Shown here: positions 8,715-17,059 of the stretch, piece by piece
Layout of the letters: each line of letters opens with the position of its first letter
Numbering within the stretch: position 1 is the first letter of the stretch
Origin: Streptomyces apricus
Lineage (GTDB): Bacteria > Actinomycetota > Actinomycetes > Streptomycetales > Streptomycetaceae
Assembly: GCF_008369065.1 (NCBI RefSeq)
Contig: NZ_VDFC01000004.1
Coordinates: 195,507 to 234,205 of the forward strand
Reading direction: 5' to 3'
Length of the DNA: 38,699 bases
Made by a program: the position numbers and the translations under genes
Notes under the pieces: model-generated
Seen by the model: the letters and a program-made list of their open reading frames with translations, nothing else
What the model was told of the DNA's origin: nothing
Database searches by the model: none

Positions 8715-10115
8715 TCAGCGCGGGCCGAGGGTCCAGCGCGGTCCCTGGGGTCCGTCCTCGATGACGAGCCCGGACTGGTTGAGCTGGTCGCGGATGGCGT
8801 CCGCGGTGGCCCAGTCCTTGCGGGCACGGGCCGACTCGCGCTGCTGCAGCACCAGCCGTACGAGGGTGTCGACGACTCCGTGGAGGTCCTCGCCGCGGTC
8901 GCCCTCGCCGGCCCAGTGCGGGTCGAGCGGGTCGAGGCCGAGGACCGCGAGCATGGCCCTGACCTCGGCGAGCCGGGCGACGGCCGCCTCCTTGTCGTCG
9001 GCGGCCAGCGCGGAGTTGCCCTGGCGGACCGTGGTGTGCACGACGGCGAGGGCCTGCGGGACGCCCAGGTCGTCGTCCATCGCCTCGGCGAACGCCGGCG
9101 GCACCTCGGCGGCGGGGGCGACGGCTCCCCCGGCCTTCTCCACCACGCGCTGCACGAAGCCCTCGATCCGCGCGAACGCCGACTCGGCCTCGCGCAGCGC
9201 CTCTTCGCTGTACTCGATGGTGGAGCGGTAGTGCGGGGTGCCCAGGTAGTAGCGGAGCACGATGGGCCGCCAGGTCTTGACCATCTCGCTGACGAGCACG
9301 CTGTTGCCGAGCGACTTCGACATCTTCTCGCCGCTCATGGTCACCCACGAGTTGTGCACCCAGTAGTGCGCGAACTCGTCGCCGAAGCCGACGGCCTGGG
9401 CGATCTCGTTCTCGTGGTGCGGGAAGATCAGGTCGATGCCGCCGCCGTGGATGTCGAAGGCGGAGCCCAGGTACTTGTGCGCCATGGCGCTGCACTCCAG
9501 GTGCCAGCCGGGCCGGCCGCGCCCCCAGGGCGTCTCCCAGGACGGCTCGCCGGGCTTGACGGCCTTCCACATGGCGAAGTCCCGCGGGTCCCGCTTGCCG
9601 GTCTCGCCGTCCTCGGCGGGCTGGCGCAGCTCGTCCAGGTCCTGGTTGGAGAGGGAGAGGTAGCCGGGCAGGGACCGTACGTCGAAGTAGACGTTGCCGT
9701 CGGCCTCGTAGGCGTGGCCGCGCTCGATGAGCGCGCGCATCATCTCGACCATCTCGGTGACGTGGCCGGTGGCGCGCGGTTCGTACGTGGGCGGCAGGCA
9801 GCCGAGCGCCGTGTAGCCGTCGTTGAACGCGCGCTCGTTCTCGTAGCCGATCGCCCACCACGGGCGGTTCTGCTCCGCGGACTTCTTGATGATCTTGTCG
9901 TCGATGTCCGTCACGTTGCGGATGAACGTGACGTCGTAGCCGCGGTACTCGAACCAGCGGCGCATGATGTCGAAGTTGAGGCCGGACCGGATGTGCCCGA
10001 TGTGCGGGGCCGCCTGCACCGTGGCGCCACACAGGTAGATCGAGACACAACCCGGCGTGATCGGGGTGAAGTCGCGAATCTGCCGGGCGCTGGTGTCGTA
10101 CAGGCGAATAGTCAC
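8715..10115 (-). CDS. cysS: Cysteine--tRNA ligase
   Basis: Class I aminoacyl-tRNA synthetase, 466 residues, charging tRNA-Cys. HIGH motif at 38-41 and KMSKS at 264-268 are intact. Likely zinc ligands are Cys 29 (in LCGATVQ), Cys 208 (in GWHLECSAM), His 233 or 234 and Glu 237 (in FPHHENE). The GTG at 10115 (reading [15 protein letters not shown]) matches the usual family N-terminus and length; an extension to 10166 would add 17 residues unlike the family. A second GTG lies one codon upstream. Mycothiol ligase MshC is a CysS paralogue, but the full-length C-terminal anticodon region, including [16 protein letters not shown], supports true CysS. It is downstream of ispD-ispF, separated by a repeat hairpin. 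Confidence 0.95.
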   Translation of the reverse strand: MTIRLYDTSARQIRDFTPITPGCVSIYLCGATVQAAPHIGHIRSGLNFDIMRRWFEYRGYDVTFIRNVTDIDDKIIKKSAEQNRPWWAIGYENERAFNDGYTALGCLPPTYEPRATGHVTEMVEMMRALIERGHAYEADGNVYFDVRSLPGYLSLSNQDLDELRQPAEDGETGKRDPRDFAMWKAVKPGEPSWETPWGRGRPGWHLECSAMAHKYLGSAFDIHGGGIDLIFPHHENEIAQAVGFGDEFAHYWVHNSWVTMSGEKMSKSLGNSVLVSEMVKTWRPIVLRYYLGTPHYRSTIEYSEEALREAESAFARIEGFVQRVVEKAGGAVAPAAEVPPAFAEAMDDDLGVPQALAVVHTTVRQGNSALAADDKEAAVARLAEVRAMLAVLGLDPLDPHWAGEGDRGEDLHGVVDTLVRLVLQQRESARARKDWATADAIRDQLNQSGLVIEDGPQGPRWTLGPR

Positions 10116-10204
10116 CACACCAGGGTAGTGGGCGGGGACGGGTGCCCCGCGACCCTTGTCCCCCATGGGACACGTATTCGTGACATCGGCTCCCTCGTCC
10201 TGCC

Positions 10205-10293
10205 CCGGGGGCTGCGCCCCCGGACCCCCCTGTCGCGCTGCGCGCTCCCGCGCAGTTCCCCGCGCCCCTATAAGCGGCGCGGGGAACTGCGCG
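10205..10293. repeat. Hairpin pair between ispF and cysS
   Basis: A perfect 8-bp hairpin (10205-10212 with 10216-10223) is followed by a perfect 18-bp inverted repeat (10250-10267 with 10276-10293, loop CCTATAAG). The 18-bp arms are partial copies of the dispersed GCGGGGAACTGC repeat seen at 4694 and 5576-5705. It lies 19 bases after the ispF stop, where it could end or stabilise the ispDF transcript. Confidence 0.85.
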
Positions 10294-10311
10294 ACGGGGG
10301 TTCGGGGCGAA

Positions 10312-10815
10312 TCAGCCCACCCGCGCCACCAGCGCCGTGGCGATCGCCATCAGTCCCTCGTCCCGGCCCGGGAAACCGAGGCCGTCCGTGGTCGCGCCGG
10401 ACACCGACACCGGCGCCCCCACCGCCGCGGAGAGCACCGCCTGCGCCTCGTCCCGGCGCTTGCCGATCTTCGGTCGCGGCCCCACGACCTGCACGGCCAC
10501 GTTGCCGATCGTGAACCCCGCCGCCCGCACGATGCGCGCCGCCTCCGTCAGCAGCGTCACCCCGGACGCCCCGGACCACTCGGCGCGCCCCGTACCGAAG
10601 TGCTGTCCCAGGTCACCGAGGCCGGCGGCCGAGAACAGCGCGTTGCACGCCGCGTGCGCGACGACGTCCGCGTCGGAGTGCCCCGCGAGCCCCGGCCCCT
10701 GGCCCTCCCACTTCAGCCCGGCGCACCACAGCTCACGGCCCTCCTCGAAGGCGTGGATGTCGGTGCCGATGCCGACCTGCGGCAACAGGGGTGCCGCGGA
10801 CGTCTCAGAACCCAT
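10312..10815 (-). CDS. ispF: 2-C-methyl-D-erythritol 2,4-cyclodiphosphate synthase
   Basis: Fifth enzyme of the MEP isoprenoid pathway, converting the CDP-methylerythritol 2-phosphate intermediate to MEcPP with release of CMP; a zinc-dependent trimer. 167 residues. Metal-binding residues are visible: Asp 19 and His 21 in GIGTDIHAF, and His 46 in AGHSDAD. The C-terminal [14 protein letters not shown] supplies the CDP-binding loop. Its start overlaps the end of ispD by 11 bases on the same strand, so the two are translationally coupled; these enzymes act close together in the pathway (IspD, IspE, IspF). Confidence 0.96.
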   Translation of the reverse strand: MGSETSAAPLLPQVGIGTDIHAFEEGRELWCAGLKWEGQGPGLAGHSDADVVAHAACNALFSAAGLGDLGQHFGTGRAEWSGASGVTLLTEAARIVRAAGFTIGNVAVQVVGPRPKIGKRRDEAQAVLSAAVGAPVSVSGATTDGLGFPGRDEGLMAIATALVARVG

Positions 10816-11557
10816 CGGTCAGCCTCCGCCGCGCCAGGACCGCCTCCGCCAGGATCAGGTCCAGCGGGCGGGTGACCTTGAACGCCTCCTCGTGCCCGGG
10901 CACGACGACGACCCGCAGCCCGAGCTGCTCGACCATGCTCGCGTCGTCGGTGACGTTCTCCGTGACCGTCGCGTGGGCCCGTACGAGCGTGTCGCGTTCG
11001 AAGCCCTGGGGGGTCTGCACGGCACGCAGCCGCGACCGCTCCGGCGTGGCGACCACCGGCTCGGGCTCCCCGGCGGCCGCCGCGGGCTCGACCTGCTTGA
11101 CGGTGTCGGTGAGCGGCAGCGCCGGCACGACGGCCGCGGCCCCGCCGCGCACCGCCTCGATGACCCCGTCGACGGTGTCGACCGGGACGAGCGGGCGGGC
11201 CGCGTCGTGCACGAGCACGATGTCGATGCCGGCGGGCAGCGCGTCGAGCCCGAGCCGTACGGACTCCTGCCGGCTGTCGCCGCCGGGCACGACGAGGAAC
11301 TCGGTCCGCTCGGGCAGCGCGTGCGCGTCGAGCAGCGTCCTGACCTCGGCGGCCCCGTCGGGCGGGGCCACGACGACCACCAGGGAGACGGCACGCGAGG
11401 CGGCCATGGCGCGCACCGCGTGGATGAGCATGGGCGTCCCGTTCAGCGCGCGGAGCGCTTTGGGGGCGCCCGGGCCGAGGCGTACGCCTCGGCCGGCGGC
11501 CGGAATCACAGCCGCCGTACGGGCCCCGGCGGGCGCGGGGCGCGAATCGTCAGACAT
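10805..11557 (-). CDS. ispD: 2-C-methyl-D-erythritol 4-phosphate cytidylyltransferase
   Basis: Third MEP-pathway enzyme, making CDP-methylerythritol from CTP and MEP; 250 residues. The CTP-binding loop is [18 protein letters not shown] with Arg 23/26 and Lys 33. Further conserved blocks are [23 protein letters not shown] and a final KVT. The ATG at 11557 follows AGGA on the minus strand. About 290 bases separate it from carD upstream; that gap holds no supported gene and may carry a separate ispDF promoter. The adjacency of carD and ispDF is common in actinobacteria and suggests read-through as well. Confidence 0.95.
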   Translation of the reverse strand: MSDDSRPAPAGARTAAVIPAAGRGVRLGPGAPKALRALNGTPMLIHAVRAMAASRAVSLVVVVAPPDGAAEVRTLLDAHALPERTEFLVVPGGDSRQESVRLGLDALPAGIDIVLVHDAARPLVPVDTVDGVIEAVRGGAAAVVPALPLTDTVKQVEPAAAAGEPEPVVATPERSRLRAVQTPQGFERDTLVRAHATVTENVTDDASMVEQLGLRVVVVPGHEEAFKVTRPLDLILAEAVLARRRLTDGF

Positions 11558-11847
11558 CGGTTCCTGTCAGGTTTGTATGCTCGGCCGACGTGGGTATGGC
11601 CTGGGCGTACCCCGGCCGAAGGGCTGGGAGAGTGCCGGGCGCGACGCCTCGACCGGACCCTTCCGTGAAGATGGTCGAGCCAGTTGTCCGGGCCCGGCAC
11701 TCCCCGTACCGGAGTGCGGACATGCCGCAGCGCCCGGCGACAGTGGAGATGTCATCGGGCACCGCGGCATTTCATGGCGCCGGACCGCTCATTTCGTCTC
11801 CGGTCACGCGAGGTGATGCAGAGGGCGCGATCAGAGCGTGCTAGGCG

Positions 11848-12330
11848 TCAGGACGCGAGGACCTCGTCGAGCAGGGCCTCGGCCTTGTCCTCGTTCGTGT
11901 TCTCCGCGAGGGCGAGCTCGCTCACCAGGATCTGGCGGGCCTTGGCAAGCATGCGCTTCTCGCCGGCGGAGAGTCCACGCTCGCGCTCACGACGCCACAG
12001 GTCACGGACTACCTCCGCCACCTTGATGACGTCGCCGGAGGCGAGCTTCTCAAGATTTGCCTTGTAACGACGGGACCAGTTCGTGGGCTCCTCGGCGTAC
12101 GGCGCGCGCAGTACCTCGAAGACCCGGTCCAGCCCGTCCTGACCGACCACATCACGCACGCCGACGAACTCCGCATTGTCCGCTGGCACACGCACTGTCA
12201 GGTCGCCCTGGGCGACCTTCAGCACCAAGTAGGTCTTGTCCACGCCTTTGATCTGGCGAGTTTCGATAGCCTCGATCAGCGCGGCCCCGTGATGGGGATA
12301 GACCACGGTGTCGCCAACCTTGAACGTCAT
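11848..12330 (-). CDS. carD: CarD-family RNA polymerase-binding regulator
   Basis: 160 residues. CarD proteins bind the RNA polymerase beta subunit through an N-terminal Tudor-like domain and stabilise the open promoter complex, broadly influencing rRNA and housekeeping transcription. The RNAP-interaction domain starts [15 protein letters not shown] and ends near residue 60; the helical DNA-binding domain carries the conserved block [17 protein letters not shown] (about 83-99), with the tryptophan that wedges at the upstream edge of the bubble. Length fits the family. The ATG at 12330 has GAAGGGG about 12 bases upstream. It leads the carD-ispD-ispF block. Confidence 0.95.
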   Translation of the reverse strand: MTFKVGDTVVYPHHGAALIEAIETRQIKGVDKTYLVLKVAQGDLTVRVPADNAEFVGVRDVVGQDGLDRVFEVLRAPYAEEPTNWSRRYKANLEKLASGDVIKVAEVVRDLWRRERERGLSAGEKRMLAKARQILVSELALAENTNEDKAEALLDEVLAS

Positions 12331-12956
12331 GTGACAGGTACCCCTTCCGTGGCTATCCAGGGTAACACGGAAACCGCGTGTTCTGAATGGCGTTTTCGCA
12401 GGTCAGGGCATATCTCGGGGCTTGACAATCGCAACAGGAACGTGCTGCGGAGGGGTCGCGGACGACGGTATTCGCAGGTCGGAGCGGCTTCCCCGGGGGA
12501 GGGAAACGCGCACGTTACAACACTCCACAAGCCCGCTCACGTGCCTGAACGTCCAGATTTGTCGGGTTCCGGGAGCCTGTCTTCCGCTACTCCGTTCGGT
12601 GACCACCAACACGTACGGGCCGAATCCGGAATTGATCACGCGATCCGGAGATGGACGGGAGATCAGCGGAAGATCAATTCTCCGGGCCGCCGCGTATTCC
12701 TTACGGAAAAGCCACCCGGTGGCCCGGATGGCTTACCGGAGGTTCTTATGTGAAAGACGGACGAGCGCGTGACGGACGGGTCCATGGAGCATGCACGGAC
12801 ACCGGTGCACGGCTGCGGTCGGCGAGCCGTAGGGGCGGGTCGGGTGCGGCCGCTCGGCAACGGCTCGGTAACCTGAGGCCGCTGACCCACCCGCAGAGCG
12901 GCCCCGTCCACGGGAGCCGCTCCGTTTCCGCCCACGTTCTAGGAGTTGCCGCCGCC
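12331..12956. other. Intergenic region between divergent carD and lipoprotein gene
   Basis: 626 bases without a supported gene. TTCGCAGGTC occurs twice (12395-12404 and 12471-12480), and a perfect 9-bp inverted repeat GAATTGATC/GATCAATTC lies at 12629-12637 and 12672-12680. TTGACA at 12422-12427 on the plus strand has no good -10 partner. GGAGG at 12738-12742 is followed by ATGTGA, a start codon directly joined to a stop, overlapping a GTG at 12750 that is in frame with the lipoprotein gene. Promoters for both flanking genes must lie here but cannot be placed with confidence. Confidence 0.5.
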
Positions 12957-13658
12957 GTGAGCAGCAGCCTTCGACGCGGCGCCCTCGCCGCCGCCGCCAT
13001 CGCGTTCTCGATCGCCTCGCTCGCCGCATGCGGCGCCGGCAACAGCGCGCAGAGCCTGGAGATCAGGCCGGACAACGCCGCCGTCACCGTCGGCCCGATC
13101 AAGGTCCAGAACGCCGTCGTCATCACGCAGCCCGAGGCCGAATCGACCGGCCCGGCCGCGGTCGCCGCGACCCTGTTCAACCTGAGCGACACCGACGAGA
13201 CCCTGGAGTCCGTCAAGGTCGAGGGCGTCAGCGAGCCCGTCGAGCTGAAGCCCGCGAAGGGGTCCGGCAAGCTGACGGTCCCGGCCAACGGTTCGCTGAT
13301 CCTCGGCGGCAAGGGCAACGCCTCCGCCGTGCTGAAGGACAGCAACGGGGCCTTCAAGGACGGCGACGTCCACCCGGTCACCTTCGTCCTCAGCAAGACC
13401 GGTGACGTGAAGCTGGACGCGTTCGTCTTCCCGGCCGAGCACTACTTCTCCGACTGGGGTCCGAGCGAGGTCCCGTCGGCGAGCACCGAGCCCTCCGCGT
13501 CGGCGTCGAAGTCCGGTGAGGCCTCCGGATCGCCGTCCGCCACCCCCTCCGGCTCCGCCTCGGACAACACCGGTGAGGTGGGCGACGGCGGCGGGGAGTC
13601 CGACGAGTCGGGCACCGGTGCCACGGACGCCGCCTCCGCCTCCGCCAGCGCCTCGTAG
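12957..13658 (+). CDS. Putative lipoprotein, unknown function
   Basis: 233 residues. A lipoprotein signal peptide is clear: RRGALAAAAIAFSIASLAAC with lipobox LAAC and lipidated Cys near residue 25, so the mature protein is predicted to be anchored outside the membrane. The middle (VTVGPIKVQNAVVITQP to about residue 155) resembles the beta-sandwich copper-chaperone PCuAC/DUF461 style of domain, but no Met/His copper motif is visible. The last 75 residues are a Ser/Ala/Gly/Glu-rich tail. GTG at 12957 was chosen because AGGAGTT lies 9 bases upstream and the signal peptide starts there; an in-frame GTG at 12750 also has a good GGAGG. Convergent with phoP across a shared terminator. Confidence 0.8.
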   Translation: MSSSLRRGALAAAAIAFSIASLAACGAGNSAQSLEIRPDNAAVTVGPIKVQNAVVITQPEAESTGPAAVAATLFNLSDTDETLESVKVEGVSEPVELKPAKGSGKLTVPANGSLILGGKGNASAVLKDSNGAFKDGDVHPVTFVLSKTGDVKLDAFVFPAEHYFSDWGPSEVPSASTEPSASASKSGEASGSPSATPSGSASDNTGEVGDGGGESDESGTGATDAASASASAS

Positions 13659-13669
13659 CCGGCGCGTAC

Positions 13670-13718
13670 GCACGACGAAGGGCGGGACCCCTCCCGGGGG
13701 TCCCGCCCTTCGTCGTGC
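13670..13718. terminator. Bidirectional terminator between lipoprotein gene and phoP
   Basis: Perfect 22-bp stem (13670-13691 with 13697-13718), loop TCCCG, centred between the two convergent stops. Confidence 0.9.
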
Positions 13719-13749
13719 GCGGCCCGGGTACGCGGTCCGCGTGTGCGGT

Positions 13750-14430
13750 CTACGGCTCGAACTTGTAGCCGAGGCCGCGGACCGTGACCAGGTAGCGGGG
13801 CGCCCCCGGGTCCGGCTCGATCTTCGCCCGCAGGCGCTTCACGTGGACGTCCAGCGTCTTGGTGTCACCGACGTAGTCGGCGCCCCACACCCGGTCGATG
13901 AGCTGCATGCGCGTCAGGACGCGGCCCGCGTTGCGCAGCAGCATCTCCAGGAGGTCGAACTCCTTGAGCGGGAGGTCGACCTTGGAGCCGGAGACGGTGA
14001 CCACGTGGCGGTCGACGTCCATCCGGACCGGACCCGCCTCCAGGGCGGCCGGCGTGACCTCCTCGGGCTCGCCCCGGCGGCGCAGGACGGCCCGGATGCG
14101 CGCCACCAGCTCACGCGAGGAGAAGGGCTTGGTGACGTAGTCGTCGGCTCCTATTTCGAGCCCCACGACCTTGTCGATCTCGCTGTCCTTGGCGGTGACC
14201 ATGATCACCGGAACGTTCGAGCGGCTGCGCAGCTGACGGCACACCTCGGTGCCCGGCAGACCGGGCAGCATCAGGTCGAGGAGGACGAGATCGGCGCCGT
14301 TGCGCTCGAACTCGTCGAGTCCGTCGGGCCCGGTGGCCGCGATGGCGACCTCGAAGCCCTCTTTGCGGAGCATGTAGGACAGAGCGTCGCTGAAGGACTC
14401 CTCGTCCTCGACGACGAGCACTCGGGTCAC
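13750..14430 (-). CDS. phoP: Phosphate-response regulator PhoP
   Basis: 226-residue OmpR-family response regulator. The receiver has acidic residues VVEDE at 7-10, phospho-acceptor Asp 52 (LLDLMLPG), Thr 79 and Lys 101. The C-terminal winged-helix domain carries the RVLTRMQLIDRVWGADY recognition block and ends VRGLGYKFEP. In Streptomyces PhoP activates the phosphate-starvation regulon by binding PHO boxes and represses nitrogen and antibiotic genes. The start overlaps the phoR stop by 4 bases (ATGA), so they are translationally coupled. Two PHO-box-like sites lie upstream of phoR, consistent with autoregulation. Confidence 0.95.
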   Translation of the reverse strand: MTRVLVVEDEESFSDALSYMLRKEGFEVAIAATGPDGLDEFERNGADLVLLDLMLPGLPGTEVCRQLRSRSNVPVIMVTAKDSEIDKVVGLEIGADDYVTKPFSSRELVARIRAVLRRRGEPEEVTPAALEAGPVRMDVDRHVVTVSGSKVDLPLKEFDLLEMLLRNAGRVLTRMQLIDRVWGADYVGDTKTLDVHVKRLRAKIEPDPGAPRYLVTVRGLGYKFEP

Positions 14431-15704
14431 GGATGGACCTCCGGGGCAGAAAAGGGTTCGTACGGGGATGAGACGGTGGTCGTCCCGTCGGTCTGTCCGG
14501 TCTCGTCGTCATCGTCGAGTCCGGGTGCTCGGCCGCCGGCCGAACGGTCGCGGGCCGCCCGCGCCTCCGGCAGCCGCAGGGTGAAGGTGGAGCCCTGACC
14601 CTCGGAACTCCACACCGTGACCTCCCCGCTGTGCGAGGCGGCCACGTGCTTGACGATCGCGAGCCCCAGCCCCGTACCGCCTGTGGCACGGGAACGAGCC
14701 GGGTCGACGCGGTAGAAGCGCTCGAAGACGCGCTCCTTGTCCTTCTCGGAGATCCCTATGCCCTGGTCGGTCACGGCGATCTCGATGAGGTCTCCGCCGG
14801 GCGCGGTCACCCGTCGCGCGGCTATGCCCACCCGGGTGCGGGCGGGCGAGTAGTTGACGGCGTTCTCCACGAGGTTGCCGAGCGCGGCGGCCAGCTGCCC
14901 CCGGTTGCCCCACAGCCGCAGGTCCGCGGTGCCGCCGGCGGCCATGGTGATCTGCTTGGTGCCGGCCTGGTGGCGGCAGCGGTCGATCGCCTCGGCGACC
15001 AGTTCGTCGACGCGTACCGGCTCGGCGTCCTCCAGCGGGTCGTCGTTCTGGACCCGGGAGAGGTCGATGAGCTCCTGCACGAGGTTGGTGAGGCGGGTCG
15101 CCTCGATCTGCATGCGCCCCGCGAAGCGCTCGACGGCCTCGGGGTCGTCCGAGGCGCCCATGACGGCCTCGGAGAGCAGGGAGAGCGCGCCGACCGGGGT
15201 CTTGAGCTCATGGCTGACGTTGGCGACGAAGTCGCGCCGCACGGCCTCGATCCTGCGGGCCTCGGTGAGGTCCTCGACCAGGAGCAGGACGAGCCGGGAG
15301 CCGAGCGGCGCCACCCGGGCGGACACGGCGAGGGCCTCGCCCCGGCCGGTCCCGCGCCGGGGCAGGTCCAGTTCCGCCTGCCGTATCTCACCGTCCCTGC
15401 GGGTGTCGCGGGCCATCAGGATCATCGGCTCGACGGCCAGCTTCCCGCCGCGCACCAGTCCGAGGGCGTACGCGGCGGAGCTGGCCTTGACCACGGCGTC
15501 GGACTCGTCGAGGACGACCGCGGAGGAGCGGAGCACGGACAGGACCGTGTCGACGCCCGGCGGAAGGACCGGGTCCGTGTGCAGTGAGGTGCGGGTGGGG
15601 CGTTTCTGATCCCGCTCGCTCCAGCGGAACGCCAGCACGGCGATGGCGCCGGTGAGCACACCGGCGATCGCTGCGGCTGCGGCGACCGCCGCGTTCACGT
15701 CCAT
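14427..15704 (-). CDS. phoR: Phosphate sensor histidine kinase PhoR
   Basis: 425-residue membrane sensor kinase, SenX3/PhoR type. A single N-terminal transmembrane helix (about 7-27) precedes a PAS-like region (about 50-150). The H box ANVSHELKTP places the phosphorylated His at 165. ATP-binding blocks follow: N box ENAVNYSP, G1 VTDQGIGIS, F box ERFYRVD and G2 GGTGLGLAIVKH. The lack of a large periplasmic domain fits this family, which senses through the PstSCAB/PhoU machinery rather than binding phosphate outside. It is divergent from phoU, whose product normally restrains the kinase when phosphate is plentiful. The ATG at 15704 begins MDVNAAVAAA. Confidence 0.95.
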   Translation of the reverse strand: MDVNAAVAAAAAIAGVLTGAIAVLAFRWSERDQKRPTRTSLHTDPVLPPGVDTVLSVLRSSAVVLDESDAVVKASSAAYALGLVRGGKLAVEPMILMARDTRRDGEIRQAELDLPRRGTGRGEALAVSARVAPLGSRLVLLLVEDLTEARRIEAVRRDFVANVSHELKTPVGALSLLSEAVMGASDDPEAVERFAGRMQIEATRLTNLVQELIDLSRVQNDDPLEDAEPVRVDELVAEAIDRCRHQAGTKQITMAAGGTADLRLWGNRGQLAAALGNLVENAVNYSPARTRVGIAARRVTAPGGDLIEIAVTDQGIGISEKDKERVFERFYRVDPARSRATGGTGLGLAIVKHVAASHSGEVTVWSSEGQGSTFTLRLPEARAARDRSAGGRAPGLDDDDETGQTDGTTTVSSPYEPFSAPEVHP

Positions 15705-15777
15705 GGCTCCAGGTTAGGCACGCCGAACCCCCCGGTCACAGCCGTCCGAGGGTGGACTCGAACACTCGTCGCCCAGA

Positions 15778-15810
15778 GTTCACCCTGGGGACCGTGCCGG
15801 TTCACTTGGT
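15778..15810 (+). promoter_or_regulatory. PHO box 1 (phoR-phoU intergenic)
   Basis: GTTCACCCTGG (15778-15788) and GTTCACTTGGT (15800-15810) lie exactly 22 bases apart, two 11-bp units, matching the known Streptomyces PHO consensus of GTTCACC-type 11-bp direct repeats. It sits between divergent phoRP and phoU. Confidence 0.85.
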
Positions 15811-15863
15811 ACGACCGGGCCGGACCCCTCCTCCACCGGCGGGGCGGGGCCACGTCGCCCAGA

Positions 15864-15896
15864 ATTCACCTGGGCGTTTGTGTCGGTTCATGCGAG
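15864..15896 (+). promoter_or_regulatory. PHO-box-like site 2
   Basis: ATTCACCTGGG (15864-15874) and GTTCATGCGAG (15886-15896) again lie 22 bases apart. Both this site and box 1 are preceded by CGTCGCCCAGA, so the whole module looks duplicated. It is about 100 bases before the phoU start and weaker than box 1. Confidence 0.6.
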
Positions 15897-15992
15897 GTGG
15901 CGGAAACCGTCGCGTTCGGGCCGGAGCGTGGGAGCGTGGGGTGCACGAGCCCCTGTGAGCCCCCGAAGAAGACGTAGGAAAGGGACATCCTG

Positions 15993-16670
15993 ATGCGGGA
16001 CGCGTACCACGAGGAACTTGACTCGATCGGCGAGGGCCTGGTCGAGATGGCCCGCCTCGTCGGGTCGGCGATCGGCCGCGCCACGACCTCAATCCTCGAC
16101 TCCGACCTCAAGCTGGCCGAGAGCGTGATCGCGGCCGACCAGAAGGTCGACGATCTCCAGCACGACCTGGAGGCGAAGGCGATAGCCCTGCTGGCCCGGC
16201 AGCAGCCGGTCGCCACGGACCTGCGGATCGTCGTCACCTCGCTGCGCATGTCCGCCGACCTGGAGCGCTCCGGCGACCTCGCCCAGCACGTGGCGAAGCT
16301 GGCGCGGCTGCGCTTCCCCGAGCGGGCGATCCCGCAGGACCTGCACGCCACGATCCTGGAGATGGGGCAGCTCGCGCAGCGTCTGATGGCCAAGGCGGCC
16401 GAGGTCATCGTCACCAAGGACGTCGACCTCGCGCTCCAGCTGGAGCAGGACGACGACGCGATGGACCTCCTGCACCGCACGCTCTTCCAGCACCTCCTGG
16501 ACGACCGCTGGAAGCACGGCATCGAGACGGCGGTGGACGTGACGCTGCTGGGCCGCTACTACGAGCGCTTCGCCGACCACGCGGTCTCGGTCGCGAAGCG
16601 GGTCGTGTACCTGGTGACGGGTGAGCACGCCGACGAGCTGCAGACGCCGCTGCCGGTCGACGGCTCGTAG
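15993..16670 (+). CDS. phoU: Phosphate signalling protein PhoU
   Basis: 225 residues, the usual length, made of two PhoU three-helix repeats (about 1-105 and 110-215). Conserved acidic metal-cluster helices are visible, including EKVI-like DQKVDDLQHDLEAKAI and LQLEQDDDAMDLLHR, and the pattern RIVVTSLRMSADLERSGDLA in repeat 1 with GRYYERFADHAVSVAKRV in repeat 2. PhoU couples phosphate-transporter state to the PhoR kinase and acts in the cytoplasm as a dimer. The ATG at 15993 has AAAGGGA upstream. Two PHO-box-like sites in front suggest induction by PhoP under phosphate limitation. Confidence 0.95.
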   Translation: MRDAYHEELDSIGEGLVEMARLVGSAIGRATTSILDSDLKLAESVIAADQKVDDLQHDLEAKAIALLARQQPVATDLRIVVTSLRMSADLERSGDLAQHVAKLARLRFPERAIPQDLHATILEMGQLAQRLMAKAAEVIVTKDVDLALQLEQDDDAMDLLHRTLFQHLLDDRWKHGIETAVDVTLLGRYYERFADHAVSVAKRVVYLVTGEHADELQTPLPVDGS

Positions 16671-16746
16671 GTCCCGGGCGGGCCGGCCGCGAGGGGGCGC
16701 ATCGGGCGTTCGCGGGGGCGTGGAAGCCTCAGTGCGCCGTTGATGC

Positions 16747-16779
16747 GCCTGCCCCCGGGGGAATGCAATGGGGGCAGGC
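16747..16779 (+). promoter_or_regulatory. Hairpin upstream of the Cys-rich peptide
   Basis: Perfect 10-bp GC-rich arms (16747-16756 and 16770-16779) around a 13-base loop, ending 11 bases before the AGGAGG of the next gene. It may be the phoU terminator or a leader structure that controls the peptide; there is no U-run. Confidence 0.55.
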
Positions 16780-16801
16780 ACAGGCCTTCGAGGAGGGACC
16801 C

Positions 16802-16954
16802 ATGGCAGATTCCCCCACCACGCCCGACCCGACCCAGGAACGCGAGACGCAGCAGCCCGTCGAGATCAAGAGCCTGCCGCTCTTCGGCGCCTGCGGCTGC
16901 GGCTCGGGTTGCGGTTGCGGGTGCCAGTCCGGCAATCCCTGTCAGTGCGGCTGA
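16802..16954 (+). CDS. 50-residue cysteine-rich peptide, possible metal-binding protein
   Basis: A 50-residue protein with a plain acidic N-terminal half (Thr, Pro, Glu, Gln) and a C-terminal tail of seven cysteines, CGCGSGCGCGCQSGNPCQCG, giving repeated C-x-C pairs as in metallothioneins. The start is well supported: AGGAGG at 16791-16796, five bases before ATG 16802. It matches neither the prokaryotic metallothionein pattern I know (SmtA type) nor mycobacterial MymT. It lies 131 bases after phoU on the same strand, with a hairpin before it and a terminator after it. Possible roles are metal or redox buffering, or a peptide precursor; the function is inferred only from composition. Confidence 0.75.
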   Translation: MADSPTTPDPTQERETQQPVEIKSLPLFGACGCGSGCGCGCQSGNPCQCG

Positions 16955-16975
16955 CGCACGGTGTGACGCACGACC

Positions 16976-17012
16976 GCGAAAGGGCCCCGCTTCAGGTGCG
17001 GGGCCCCTTCGC
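16976..17012. terminator. Terminator between Cys-rich gene and PD40/CWB2 gene
   Basis: 15-bp stem with one mismatch (16976-16990 with 16998-17012), loop TTCAGGT, between two convergent genes. It resembles the msiK terminator in its GGGCCCCGC core. Confidence 0.85.
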
Positions 17013-17059
17013 CTTTGGCCGACCCGTGTCGGTCCGTGCCGGTAGGTGCCGGCAGGTGG

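Noticed and set aside
10116..10166. Upstream start of cysS
   Set aside because: Adds 17 residues not seen in the family; GTG at 10115 gives the usual [11 protein letters not shown] start.
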